NCBI GenBank assembly: GCA_025210295.1
Contig: JAOASC010000048.1
Location: forward strand, 186,001 to 250,000
DNA: 64,000 bases
Direction: 5' to 3'
From: Flavobacteriales bacterium
Lineage (GTDB): Bacteria > Bacteroidota > Bacteroidia > Flavobacteriales_D > Parvicellaceae
The position numbers and the translations under genes were made by a program. Shown here piece after piece: positions 16,433 to 24,856 of the stretch. The notes below the pieces were generated by a model, which made no database searches, was not told where the DNA came from, and saw only the letters and a list, made by a program, of their open reading frames with translations. Positions within the stretch are counted from its first letter, which is position 1. Every line of letters starts with the position of its first letter.

Positions 16433-16452
16433 ATGCATTCTGGTTAATGCTC

Positions 16453-16881
16453 TTATTTATTCTTTAATAAATCTCTAATCTCACCTAACAACACTTCTTC
16501 TTTTGATGGTGCTGGTGGAGCTGCTGGCTTTTCTTCTTCTTTTTTCTTTGTTTTATTGTAAGCTTTAACAATCATAAACAATACAAAACCTACAATGATT
16601 AAACTAATAATCGAATCGATCCAGTGACCATACGTAATTGCATTTTCTGGTTTAGCTGCTGTCACGATTACATCGCCATCTTTTACTTCAGCTACAGCCT
16701 CACTTAAAACATACTTCATATCGGAGAAGCTCACTCCTCCTGTAAAGACTCCGATAATAGGCATCATAATATTACTTACAAATCCTGTAACTACAGCTTT
16801 AACGGCTCCAGCTAAAATAACCGCTACTGCTAGATCAATGACATTTCCTGTCATTATAAAATTCTTAAACTCTTTTAACAT
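16453..16881 (-). CDS. mscL: Large-conductance mechanosensitive channel
   Basis: A 142-residue inner-membrane channel that opens under hypo-osmotic stress. The first transmembrane helix is preceded by the conserved MLKEFKNFIMTGNVIDLAVAVI start. A Gly/Ala-rich pore helix follows, then a periplasmic loop (SFSDMKYVLSEAVAEVKDGDVIV), the second helix (IISLIIVGFVLFMIV), and a cytoplasmic charged bundle ending LLGEIRDLLKNK. The family signature is intact. It stands alone. Confidence 0.96.
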   Translation of the reverse strand: MLKEFKNFIMTGNVIDLAVAVILAGAVKAVVTGFVSNIMMPIIGVFTGGVSFSDMKYVLSEAVAEVKDGDVIVTAAKPENAITYGHWIDSIISLIIVGFVLFMIVKAYNKTKKKEEEKPAAPPAPSKEEVLLGEIRDLLKNK

Positions 16882-17039
16882 GGTTTTTTAATTTTTAGTG
16901 TTTATTGCATTAATTTCTGGATGCGAATATATTTTTATTTTAATAAAATCACAATTTGTAGAATATTTTTAGTTCTTTACTGCAACCTTTTAACAAAAAA
17001 CTAACGTATATACCAACTAACTCTTCTAAAATACAGCCC

Positions 17040-18542
17040 ATGAAATTGTTTGTCCTAATCATATCTTTTGTTGTAAGCGTTTTATACTTCAACGCTCAGC
17101 AAGATTTAGGGCTTTACTTTTTAGACAATGTTCAGCAAGTACAACAAACCAACCCCGCAATTCGCCCCAAGTTTGATTTAAACATTGGTGTTCCAGCATT
17201 ATCGGGAATCTACTTGAATCATTTTAACACGATTTTCACTCCAAAAGCTTTATTTAAAAATGCAGACCCAACCATTGTAATTCCCACCAACGGAACTCTT
17301 CCAGAATTAAGAACACAACACCTTAAACGTATGTGGACAAATCGAAACTATGTCGGTTTACATACTAAATTAGACCTGATTCATTTTGGGTTTAAACTTC
17401 GAGAAAACTACGTCAATTTTAGCATTACAGAAAATGCCTCTGCCCGTATTACTTTACCAGGGGATTTATTAGAATTTCCTATAAGAATCACAGAAGACTA
17501 CACCCAATTTGATGGAAACACTCAAAGTTTTAAAGGGTTTAATCTCCATCTTAACCACTATAGGGAATATGGAGTTGGAATTACTCATCCCATCAATGAT
17601 TATATGAATGTTGGTGTAAAACTGAAGTATTTATATGGTATGGAAAACATCGACACCAGAAAAAACACCATAACAGCAACCTACACTTCAGAAAATCAAA
17701 CCATTACTACTGATGGCGAGATTAAAATAAATTCATCCGGAATTGCTAATGCCGAGAATCAATCCGTAATGGGATACCTTTTTGGTAAAAAGAATAGAGG
17801 CTTAGGACTGGATTTGGGAATAGAAACCGAATTTGATGAGAAGACTAAATTTTCATTAAGCATTACCGATGTTGGTTTTATTCGCTGGAAATCTGACAAC
17901 AGAAATCTTATCGCGTCAAATGGGGAAATCGGTGATCAAGTACTGGACTTATCGGAACAAATCTTTTCGAGTCCAACTTATAGTCAAGACTCAATTGATG
18001 CAATACTAAATGATATTTCTAACGATATTAACGGTGATGGAATCTATAGTTTTAACGATAAAAAATACACGACGTTGTTAATTAGCCAGATTTATTTTGG
18101 TGGAATAAGAGAACTATACAGCACCCCTAAACTAAGTGGTAAAGCGAGTGCTTTATTACATGCTGAAGTTTATAATTGGCGAATTCGTCCGTCCTTAACT
18201 TTGGCTTATTATCAAACTGTGGGAAGGTGGTTACAACTTACTGCTTCTTATTCATATATCAATCGAGATTTTAAAAATCTAGGTGCAGGGTTTACGGCCA
18301 AACTTGGTCCTTTCCAATATTATTTATTAGTTGACAACTTACTCCCTTTAAGACGTACGAAAATTCAAGTTGGTGATGATAGCGATGCTATTCCTTATCC
18401 AAAATTTAGTAAAACACTTCACCTAAAAACAGGAATTAATTTAGTGTTTTCTAAACGTAAAAGCAACAATAAATACTTTAGAGATTCAAAAGGAAATCCT
18501 ACTAAATTTAGAAAAGATCCTTACAGTTGCCCTCAGATGTAA
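17040..18542 (+). CDS. Outer-membrane beta-barrel protein, DUF5723-like
   Basis: A 500-residue exported protein: signal peptide MKLFVLIISFVVSVLYFNAQ, then GLYFLDNVQQVQQTNPAIRP, the opening typical of the DUF5723 family, then many alternating amphipathic strands (VGVKLKYLYGMENI, KFSLSITDVGFIRW, LGPFQYYLLVDNLLP). The family has barrels resembling PorV/FadL-like outer-membrane proteins, and its role is unknown. It is monocistronic, with 212 bp to the next gene. Confidence 0.75.
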   Translation: MKLFVLIISFVVSVLYFNAQQDLGLYFLDNVQQVQQTNPAIRPKFDLNIGVPALSGIYLNHFNTIFTPKALFKNADPTIVIPTNGTLPELRTQHLKRMWTNRNYVGLHTKLDLIHFGFKLRENYVNFSITENASARITLPGDLLEFPIRITEDYTQFDGNTQSFKGFNLHLNHYREYGVGITHPINDYMNVGVKLKYLYGMENIDTRKNTITATYTSENQTITTDGEIKINSSGIANAENQSVMGYLFGKKNRGLGLDLGIETEFDEKTKFSLSITDVGFIRWKSDNRNLIASNGEIGDQVLDLSEQIFSSPTYSQDSIDAILNDISNDINGDGIYSFNDKKYTTLLISQIYFGGIRELYSTPKLSGKASALLHAEVYNWRIRPSLTLAYYQTVGRWLQLTASYSYINRDFKNLGAGFTAKLGPFQYYLLVDNLLPLRRTKIQVGDDSDAIPYPKFSKTLHLKTGINLVFSKRKSNNKYFRDSKGNPTKFRKDPYSCPQM

Positions 18543-18580
18543 AGTTGGACTTTTTACACTATTGAAGTGACTATAATTGG

Positions 18581-18621
18581 ATTAGTCTGTTCTCGATACA
18601 TTTTGTTCTCACAAAACACTC
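18581..18621. repeat. Interspersed palindromic repeat, diverged third copy
   Basis: It contains GTTCTCGATACA followed by CACTCGAACTGACT. The two ends form an imperfect inverted repeat (GTCTGTTCTCGA against TCGAACTGAC). The same end motifs, with a longer centre, occur at 31831-31952 and 32118-32238. It lies in the intergenic gap downstream of the DUF5723-like gene. Confidence 0.6.
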
Positions 18622-18754
18622 GAACTGACTAAAAGGAAGCCACACCTATCTCTTTGGTGGGATTCTGTTAATAATAGGATAACTTCGATATTTCATATCA
18701 TTTCAGTTTTATCATTTTTCCCTATATTCGTCGACTTAATTTAGACTTTAAACC

Positions 18755-20257
18755 ATGCGTTATATATTGCTATTATTCCCAATTCTTTTACTCTCATGTA
18801 GGCCTAATAAAAATGTGGCCAAAACCAAAAAGGTGAAGATTGTTGACCGCTACAACTACATTCAAAAGCCAACAGATAAAAGTGTAACCATTGCTTGGGT
18901 TACTAAAGAAGCTTCTTACGGTCAAATAAGATGGGGAACACAAGCCAACCAATTACTCAACAGCATTAAAGATTCTGTGTTGTTACAAAAACACGCTTTT
19001 GAATTAACAGGACTAAAACCTAATACTAAATACTACTACCAAACCAACGCTAAAAACAGTAAAATTGATTATTTCTACACTGCAAAACGAAAGACCGAGA
19101 AAGACTTCTCTTTTCTACATTACGGCGATTGTGGAACCGCTAAACCAGTACAAGATTCCATTGCTAAACTAATGGAACAACAAACCGTTGATTTTGGTTT
19201 AGTAGCTGGAGATGTTGACCAAGATAAAGGAAATAATTACGATGAAGTATTTTTCCAAAAGTATAAAAACATGTTGAGCCACAACTGTCATTATACAGCT
19301 CTTGGAAACCACGACGGTTATTACAATAAAGCATTTACTTATTTAGACGCTTTTCACCTCCCCGTCAACAATGGAAGAAAACCTTCAGAACGTTACTACT
19401 CTTTTACATGGGGAGACGCTAAATTTATTTGTTTAGACTCTAACTATGGAAGAGGCGTTCCCAAAGGAGAAGGCGTACAAAGTGAAGCTCAAAAAGAATG
19501 GTTAGAGCGCGAATTAAAGTGTAATGATAAAAAATGGGTTTTTATTTATTTCCATCATCCAGCATATACTGTTGCCTGGACGGGGGACTATTACCTCCCA
19601 ATAGGTTATTTAGGCTATAAAGGATCGTATAAAATGCAACAAGATTGGATGCAATTGTTCGACAAATACGATGTAGATTTTGTACTAACAGGTCATTCTC
19701 ATTGTTATCAGCGTGGAGAATATAAAGGCACTCAATACGTATTATCTGGAGGTGCTGGTACAAGTGACAATGTCAAACATCCCTACTGGAAAGGCATTGA
19801 CCAAATACATTTAAAGAAAGACAGCACAGGAAAACGCATTAAAAGAAAAGTAAGAAGAACGCCGCTAGACAGCATATATATTGACGGCCAAAAAGTAGAA
19901 GAATTTTACAACGTCCCTTCCATTTTTCCAACAGTAGATATTTTAATTAGACAAAGTAATTTTGTGCGTTTTGATGTGCAAAAAGACACCGTTACCTTTA
20001 TCGCTTTCAACGATAAAGGGCAAATTATAGACAGACAAAGTATAACCAAATCTAATCATCAACTTTCCGACATTTCTATTGAGGGAAATACATTAAAATG
20101 TAATAGAGGTGCTAATCCAAGTTGGTTTTTAGATGGTATTCAGGTAAACGAACAAACTACCACACTTCCTATTCAACAACCAGGAATTTATGAAGTAGAG
20201 TTTACTGATGATCGTGGATGTAGAATTTTATCAGAGGGGATAGAGGTAAAGAATTAA
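18755..20257 (+). CDS. Purple-acid-phosphatase-like metallophosphoesterase lipoprotein
   Basis: A 500-residue lipoprotein with the lipobox LLLSC (Cys15). Residues ~30-115 are a fibronectin-III-like N-domain (TIAWVTKEASYGQIRWG...LKPNTKYYYQT) as in purple acid phosphatases. The metallophosphoesterase core follows with ligands HYGDCGTA, AGDVDQD, LGNHDGYYN, FHHPAYT and TGHSHCYQR, so a dimetal phosphoesterase at the outer surface or periplasm is likely. The tail (NPSWFLDGIQVNEQ...GIYEVEFTDDRGC) resembles a SprB/T9SS-type Ig module. The 3' end overlaps the convergent nucleotidyltransferase gene by 4 bp. Confidence 0.88.
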   Translation: MRYILLLFPILLLSCRPNKNVAKTKKVKIVDRYNYIQKPTDKSVTIAWVTKEASYGQIRWGTQANQLLNSIKDSVLLQKHAFELTGLKPNTKYYYQTNAKNSKIDYFYTAKRKTEKDFSFLHYGDCGTAKPVQDSIAKLMEQQTVDFGLVAGDVDQDKGNNYDEVFFQKYKNMLSHNCHYTALGNHDGYYNKAFTYLDAFHLPVNNGRKPSERYYSFTWGDAKFICLDSNYGRGVPKGEGVQSEAQKEWLERELKCNDKKWVFIYFHHPAYTVAWTGDYYLPIGYLGYKGSYKMQQDWMQLFDKYDVDFVLTGHSHCYQRGEYKGTQYVLSGGAGTSDNVKHPYWKGIDQIHLKKDSTGKRIKRKVRRTPLDSIYIDGQKVEEFYNVPSIFPTVDILIRQSNFVRFDVQKDTVTFIAFNDKGQIIDRQSITKSNHQLSDISIEGNTLKCNRGANPSWFLDGIQVNEQTTTLPIQQPGIYEVEFTDDRGCRILSEGIEVKN

Positions 20258-21321
20258 CTCCCCTCTATTTCTTTATAAAACAAGTCTCTTATTTCATTTA
20301 AAACCACATTCACCTTGTATAAATCAGGTGACAATGGTAAACTTGAGTTTTCATAAATTTTTGGAAGTTCATTCTTTAATTTATCAGCTTTTTCGACTAA
20401 CTCTTCATAAGTAAAACCACCTCGTTTTATTTTTAACAAATATGCTCTATCTTTTCTTAAAACATTTACCTCACTAGTTCTACCTATCTCCCTCGCCATA
20501 TTGAGCAATCGAAAAGTATGCATCATGTTTTTAGCATCGTAGTTTTTACCATGTTCTATTGTTGCTTGATAACGAACATCATTTCGCTTTTCAATCCAAT
20601 CCCAATACTCTTTATAACGTTTACAATAAGCAGAATATCCATCTTTATTATAATAAAGCAACCCTAATGGAACGCTTCCTTTCTCAACCTCACTCATCAA
20701 TAACTGATTAGAATTCTCGCCAATTATCCCCTTATACTTTTCACCAGTATCATAATGTAAGTTATAAGCTTCTTTTAAATTAGGAATTGCTGTCAAGCCA
20801 CATTTATGTTGAGACAAGTTATTTTGTTTCAAAAATTGTTTTAGAGCCATAGATTTTCCACCAACATATACATAACAAAAATCCAATACTTCTTTTCTTT
20901 CTTTAGCCATCGGATTCATTATTTTTTTATTTAACCCTCTAGCTTTTTTTATTTGAGCATAAGCATAATTTCCGAAAGATTGTTCGCATTTACGAGATAA
21001 AAATAGACCTAAACTCAACTTATCGAACAAAGGGTGTTTATACAAAATATGTTGCTCGTCTACTGCCAAAAGTTCTAAAATATTAGGGTTATTCTTAGCA
21101 CACAAACCAACAAACTTATTTAACTCATAGTAAACCACATCGTTTGACTCATCGTTGATTTGATCTACATACTCTAAACTATAATAATGCTCTTTAGGCA
21201 AAACAAACACACCTCTAATATCAGTATCAGATTGAGCAGTAGCTAAACCATAAGATTTGCTACCACTCACACACTCAAATATTATTGAACCTGATTTTTT
21301 TAATTCCTCTATCGTTTTCAT
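20254..21321 (-). CDS. DNA polymerase beta superfamily nucleotidyltransferase (COG3541-like), second gene
   Basis: A 355-residue protein with the nucleotidyltransferase signature GSKSYGLATAQSDTDIRGV near residue 20 (GS plus DxD metal ligands). A helical domain follows (NPNILELLAVDE, NYAYAQIKKARGLNKK). Its ATG overlaps the stop of the upstream nucleotidyltransferase in an ATGA, so the two are coupled. An in-frame GTG 6 nt earlier is less likely. COG3541-type enzymes have been noted in RNA-repair neighbourhoods with RtcB. End-tailing or nucleotidylation of damaged RNA is the natural hypothesis, but the substrate is unknown. It is transcribed from the operator-bearing promoter at 22066-22102. 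Confidence 0.82.
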   Translation of the reverse strand: MKTIEELKKSGSIIFECVSGSKSYGLATAQSDTDIRGVFVLPKEHYYSLEYVDQINDESNDVVYYELNKFVGLCAKNNPNILELLAVDEQHILYKHPLFDKLSLGLFLSRKCEQSFGNYAYAQIKKARGLNKKIMNPMAKERKEVLDFCYVYVGGKSMALKQFLKQNNLSQHKCGLTAIPNLKEAYNLHYDTGEKYKGIIGENSNQLLMSEVEKGSVPLGLLYYNKDGYSAYCKRYKEYWDWIEKRNDVRYQATIEHGKNYDAKNMMHTFRLLNMAREIGRTSEVNVLRKDRAYLLKIKRGGFTYEELVEKADKLKNELPKIYENSSLPLSPDLYKVNVVLNEIRDLFYKEIEGS

Positions 21322-22061
21322 ACGCACCTTAAGAATAAGTCATTAAACTTTTGATAATCTGGTCGTTTAGTCTCCAAGCCTTTTCTTAACTGCTCATTTT
21401 CTTCTATGGTTTCTTGTACAAACGAAACGAGGTCTTTATTTATTTTCTGTGTAAAACCCTCGCTTTCAGATTTCTTTACCTCAATTAAAGTTTCTATTTT
21501 TTTGGTTATACCATCATCCAATAACTCTAATAAGTCGTAAAAACAAACTGGCGAGACAGTTTCTTTATCCAAGATCCATTTTGCAGACAATGAAGTTCTT
21601 AATGCATAAAAGAAACGCTTTAAGTTAACCTCTTTTTTTCTAAGATCTTCTTGGTAATTTTTACTCATACTATGATAATGGTGAAAACCTGCAACTGGAT
21701 TAAACTCTTCATAAGCAAGAGATTTAAATCGCGCTAATACATTATAATTATCCAAGTAAATAACAGGAGAAAAAATCCACCCTAAGAGTGAGGCATTAGA
21801 CTTAGCCAATAGCTTTAATGCTTTACTAACATCCCAACCTGAGCCATCCAAATCTTCTGGAGTCATAAACTCTATAGTATCTTTTTGTTCCCAAAGGTTT
21901 AAGTACCAATCTTTTTTATGTTTATACACAAAACGAATATCATAGTCTGAATCTGGAGAAGCAAAGCCCCAAGCTCTACTCCCCGATTCAACAGCAAATA
22001 ATATTTCTATATTATTTTCCTCCTCTATTTTTCTTAACTTATTTATTATCTGTGTTTTCAT
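21318..22061 (-). CDS. DNA polymerase beta superfamily nucleotidyltransferase (COG3541-like), first gene
   Basis: A 247-residue nucleotidyltransferase. The catalytic motif is FAVESGSRAWGFASPDSDYDIRF (GSRxWG and SDYDIR). It continues with VYKHKKDWYLNL and the helical part SLLGWIFSPVIYLD. It is a paralogue of the downstream gene, but shorter and distinct. The ATG lies only 4 nt after the TTTG of the shared promoter module, so the mRNA may be leaderless. Together the pair form the third unit of the RNA-repair island. Function on RNA ends is inference. Confidence 0.85.
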   Translation of the reverse strand: MKTQIINKLRKIEEENNIEILFAVESGSRAWGFASPDSDYDIRFVYKHKKDWYLNLWEQKDTIEFMTPEDLDGSGWDVSKALKLLAKSNASLLGWIFSPVIYLDNYNVLARFKSLAYEEFNPVAGFHHYHSMSKNYQEDLRKKEVNLKRFFYALRTSLSAKWILDKETVSPVCFYDLLELLDDGITKKIETLIEVKKSESEGFTQKINKDLVSFVQETIEENEQLRKGLETKRPDYQKFNDLFLRCV

Positions 22062-22065
22062 ACTT

Positions 22066-22102
22066 CAAATATCTAAACCATCTACGCAGTCTTTTTGCGT
22101 AA
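22066..22102 (-). promoter_or_regulatory. Shared promoter/operator module, site C (nucleotidyltransferase pair)
   Basis: On the plus strand: CAAA (22066-22069), 12 nt, CTACGCA (22082-22088), 7 nt, TGCGTAA (22096-22102). Read toward the genes, this is an imperfect 7-7-7 palindrome followed by a TTTG that could be the end of the -7 box. The same layout with identical spacing recurs at 24809-24845 and 30102-30138. Confidence 0.75.
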
Positions 22103-22162
22103 ATGAAAACATATTATTTAAACAGGAACTTAACAGGCTTTTCAACCTGTTAAGTTTAAAGG

Positions 22163-24397
22163 TTAATCTAACATCAACTGCGTCACTTGAGCAGTATTGC
22201 TCGCCCATTGTATATCATACACTTCATCTGCCGTCTCTTTATCCTCGATAATAACCAAGTTTTGAGCTTCTGCTTTTAATGCTAGTAATCTACCAATTGT
22301 AAACTTAGAGTCTAATTTTTTCAATAAGGCTTCCACACCTTTTAAATCTAAGTTCTGAACAACTTGTCCATCAAATGGTAATTCTAACCAAATCAGTTTT
22401 CTATTTTGAACATCTAATACACCAAACACTAATCCTTTAGCATTTCCCTGTGTAACACGTACTTGATGTTGCACACATGAAGGGTCGTAAGCAACTCCTG
22501 TAGTATCAGATATTCTCATCGGATATTTACTGTTCATCCAACCAACCACCAAGTTTGGTGAAATACTACCATTAGAATAAGCATTACAGGTAAAGCTTAC
22601 ATAGCTCGCTCCTTTTTTAGCCAGTTCATCTACATTGATATCGATATACTCAGCCGTTCCTACTAGATGAGGAATTTGTTGAATATCCCCACTATGCTTA
22701 CAACCTGTTATTCTTAAGCTAGAATATGAGCAAAAATCAGTCTTATTTTTATACGCTACTCTACAACTTAAATCCATATCTAAATGTTGCGCTTTTAACC
22801 CTTTACCCCATTGCATAAATAATCGAACGGTGTCACCTTCTAATTCGAACTTTGTTCCCATCAATGCAGATGGCAAATCCTGAATGGTTTCACTTCTATC
22901 TCCTATTGCCAATGGAATATTATACAAACCAGCGTCAATATAGATCGTTTTGTTTTTATGCTCTACACTTGCAAAACGCTTTTTTAAGGTTTCTAAACAT
23001 AATTCTTCAACCTTTACTTGCATCTTTTTTAACGCTTCATCTCTATACAAAGACAAGTATTTATTAGGCAAAATTCTTTTACTTACTCCACCTAAAGTCT
23101 TCACCATTCGATGTTGAGTTTTATTAAAATACAAAGGCGCATACATGGTTAATGTATATAACAAACGTGCTGGTATTTTATCACTAACCTCAGAAAAATG
23201 CTTCAAAGTAACCGCATCGCCAAACCATAACATATTGGAGAATAAAGAACGTGCAAACAAACCTGGTCTTTCCTTTAACAATTCGAATGTACTTTCTTCA
23301 TCATACTTTAATTTGTAATAGCTCACGTGCCCTGCCCAAACATCATATTTTTGGTTATAAAAAACATCTAGCAATTGGGCTAACTTTTCAAACCCTTTAC
23401 GTTTGCTGTATTCAGCTAAACGCAACGCTCGAATCATTCTTACCCACATTCCTCGTTTAGGGTGCATTTGCTCACAACTTTGTGCTACAGACAATGGTAA
23501 ATTATTTAACCATTCGGCAACCATTTTACACTCTTTTCGGGTGTACTTCAACTTTAAATCTTCAAGCGATTTAATTTTTGCTGCTTCACTATTATCCAAA
23601 ACTGGATGCAAATGCTGGTTGTTTTTAGCAATACGTTTAACAATAACCTTTGGCTCTACCAATTGTAAAAAACCTGTATGCTCGTACCATAAATATCTTA
23701 ACACATCAGTTGGTGTTTTAAATAATCCTTGCACCTCTGAAGCTCTTCCTAATTGCACTAAGTATTGAATGATGATCATTTGTGTTTCTTTTATTGTAAC
23801 CTCAACATCTTTAGGTAATTCTAAATACCCTACCAATACTTTTAAGCTATCTATTTGAGTAGCATCTAACGCTGTTTTCGATTGTAATAAATCCTTGAAA
23901 AAAGCTTTTAAATCATCCTCTGTCCACAACTCAAGAACTTTCATTTTGCTCCCTTGCTCCTCTAATGCTAGTTCACCAAACTCGAATGGTGTACCACAAA
24001 ACGGACAACCATTATAACGTTCTAATGGAAATGTATTTTCAGGAATTACGTGTCCACAAGCTAATGCTGTTCCTTTATTTGATTTAACCAAATTAGTAAA
24101 CCATGTTACAATATGATCTAAACGAGTCTCTCCTGTAGGCTTCCCCCATCCTTTGACTAAAGGCGTCCAATTCTTTTCAACACCTGTCACCTCTTTCAAG
24201 TATTCTAAGATCACCAACTTGTCTTTGGGGGTTAAAGCATTAACAGCATGTAATAACTCCTCTGAAAAAACAAATCCCATTTTGCTTGCCTGAGCAACTA
24301 ATGCTGATGTTGTCTCATTTATTTTTGTGAATGTATTATTAGTAGGCACAACTATTGCTCCTTGTCTTAAACTAACTTTTACAATTTCATTTTTCAT
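22163..24397 (-). CDS. RING-like zinc domain + helical + TerD-like protein (MXAN_6230/SCO0854-like)
   Basis: A 744-residue protein. Residues ~110-140 hold a zinc-finger/RING-like cluster (ALACGHVIPE...YNGCPFCGTPFEFG). The middle (~150-470) is helical-repeat-like, with W.RMIRALRLAEYSKRKG and RPGLFARSLFSNMLWFG. The C-terminal ~200 residues resemble a TerD fold (LDMDLSCRVAY, GCKHSGDIQQIPH, AEYIDINVDELAKKG). This architecture matches, from memory, the MXAN_6230/SCO0854 RING-domain family linked to Ter-type stress systems. It is transcribed behind the tRNA-like RNA array from site B, which suggests an RNA-binding partner role like that of Ro proteins. That is inference. Confidence 0.7.
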   Translation of the reverse strand: MKNEIVKVSLRQGAIVVPTNNTFTKINETTSALVAQASKMGFVFSEELLHAVNALTPKDKLVILEYLKEVTGVEKNWTPLVKGWGKPTGETRLDHIVTWFTNLVKSNKGTALACGHVIPENTFPLERYNGCPFCGTPFEFGELALEEQGSKMKVLELWTEDDLKAFFKDLLQSKTALDATQIDSLKVLVGYLELPKDVEVTIKETQMIIIQYLVQLGRASEVQGLFKTPTDVLRYLWYEHTGFLQLVEPKVIVKRIAKNNQHLHPVLDNSEAAKIKSLEDLKLKYTRKECKMVAEWLNNLPLSVAQSCEQMHPKRGMWVRMIRALRLAEYSKRKGFEKLAQLLDVFYNQKYDVWAGHVSYYKLKYDEESTFELLKERPGLFARSLFSNMLWFGDAVTLKHFSEVSDKIPARLLYTLTMYAPLYFNKTQHRMVKTLGGVSKRILPNKYLSLYRDEALKKMQVKVEELCLETLKKRFASVEHKNKTIYIDAGLYNIPLAIGDRSETIQDLPSALMGTKFELEGDTVRLFMQWGKGLKAQHLDMDLSCRVAYKNKTDFCSYSSLRITGCKHSGDIQQIPHLVGTAEYIDINVDELAKKGASYVSFTCNAYSNGSISPNLVVGWMNSKYPMRISDTTGVAYDPSCVQHQVRVTQGNAKGLVFGVLDVQNRKLIWLELPFDGQVVQNLDLKGVEALLKKLDSKFTIGRLLALKAEAQNLVIIEDKETADEVYDIQWASNTAQVTQLMLD

Positions 24398-24510
24398 ATT
24401 CTTATTTTTTTATTTATTAAATCAGGTAATTCTGTTTCTGTGTTCTATTTGTCCTAAAGATTGAAGTAAGAAACAATTGACCTTAATTCTATGTGATAAT
24501 TAACAAACTG

Positions 24511-24586
24511 CCCTCAAAGGGTAGGATTCGAACCTACATTTTCCAATATGAAGTAAGTTTGTTTTGACCACAAAATGTTATGCTGT
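24511..24586 (-). ncRNA. Second tRNA-like element (T-arm and motif, incomplete cloverleaf)
   Basis: On the minus strand this runs from just after the first tRNA-like RNA. It contains GGTCAA-N7-TTACTTC (24569-24550) and then a perfect T-arm, GTAGG-TTCGAAT-CCTAC (24537-24521), followed by CCTTTGA, which would be the 3' acceptor strand. A clean 5' acceptor partner (TCAAAGG) and a D-arm are not found nearby. It is therefore either a degenerate tRNA mimic or a module that folds with the upstream RNA. Confidence 0.5.
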
Positions 24587-24702
24587 CGGACAGGTGGGAT
24601 TCGAACCCACGACCCGGGCGAAAAAAGCGCGAAGTAAGTTTACCTTGGCCATTGATTGGCAATTAAAAAACTGACCTGCTCTACCAACTGAGCTACTGTC
24701 CG
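24587..24702 (-). ncRNA. tRNA-like RNA with enlarged anticodon/variable region
   Basis: A 116-nt minus-strand element. It has a perfect 7-bp acceptor (CGGACAG/CTGTCCG), TA at positions 8-9, a D-arm GCTC-AGTTGGTA-GAGC, and a perfect T-arm GTGGG-TTCGAAT-CCCAC. Between the D- and T-arms there are ~67 nt instead of ~27. They can form a GGTCA/TGGCC stem with a large loop, then AAGGTAAACTTACTTC and a GCG-CTTTTTT-CGC hairpin. The 3' end reads ACA rather than ACCA. A normal 7-nt anticodon loop on a 5-bp stem cannot be drawn in the standard position. It is a tRNA mimic comparable to YrlA-type Y RNAs, or a tRNA with an insertion; the first is favoured by the adjacent RNA-repair genes. Confidence 0.7.
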
Positions 24703-24808
24703 AAATAGTGCAGGTAATTGTTTAAGTATGATCATTGGTAGTGAGTTGAAGTAACTTAAACTTGACCTTTTCTATTGTTGGAAGAACGTTTTCTTCCTTT
24801 TGACAGTT

Positions 24809-24845
24809 CAAAGGTTAAAACACACTACGCAACCTTTTTGCGCAA
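24809..24845 (-). promoter_or_regulatory. Shared promoter/operator module, site B (tRNA-like array and RING/TerD gene)
   Basis: On the plus strand: CAAA (24809-24812), 12 nt, CTACGCA (24825-24831), 7 nt, TGCGCAA (24839-24845). It matches sites A and C in order and spacing, and shares CAAAGGTT...AAACA with site A. Just downstream, the expected transcript starts with a GGAAGAA/TTCTTCC hairpin (24797-24780). Transcription would enter the tRNA-like array and then the 744-residue gene. Confidence 0.75.
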
Positions 24846-24856
24846 TAAAAAACTTT

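Larger units (their letters stand above)
24463..24767 (-). repeat. Four-copy RNA motif array, GGYCAA-N7-TTACTTC
   Basis: Read on the minus strand, a 20-nt motif recurs four times: 24767-24748, 24650-24631, 24569-24550 and 24482-24463. Each has GG(T/C)CAA, seven variable bases, then TTACTTC, with no change in spacing. Additional similarity flanks some copies: GG(T/G)CAGTTTNTTAATT precedes copies 2 and 4, and AATTACCTG follows copies 1 and 4. The array fills the leader between the promoter at 24809-24845 and the RING/TerD gene. T-arm sequences follow copies 2 and 3. There is no open frame here. Confidence 0.8.

Noticed and set aside
24587-24702. Ordinary intron-containing or damaged tRNA (Lys-like, poly-T loop)
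   Set aside because: The extra sequence carries the GGYCAA-N7-TTACTTC motif, which recurs three more times outside any cloverleaf. No normal anticodon stem-loop can be drawn, and the 3' end lacks CCA. A tRNA mimic explains more of the data, though a degenerate tRNA is not fully excluded.
24738-24748. GGTAGTGAGTT on the plus strand resembles a stretch of vertebrate Y RNA
   Set aside because: It is on the strand opposite to the inferred transcript and is only 11 nt long, so I take it as coincidence.
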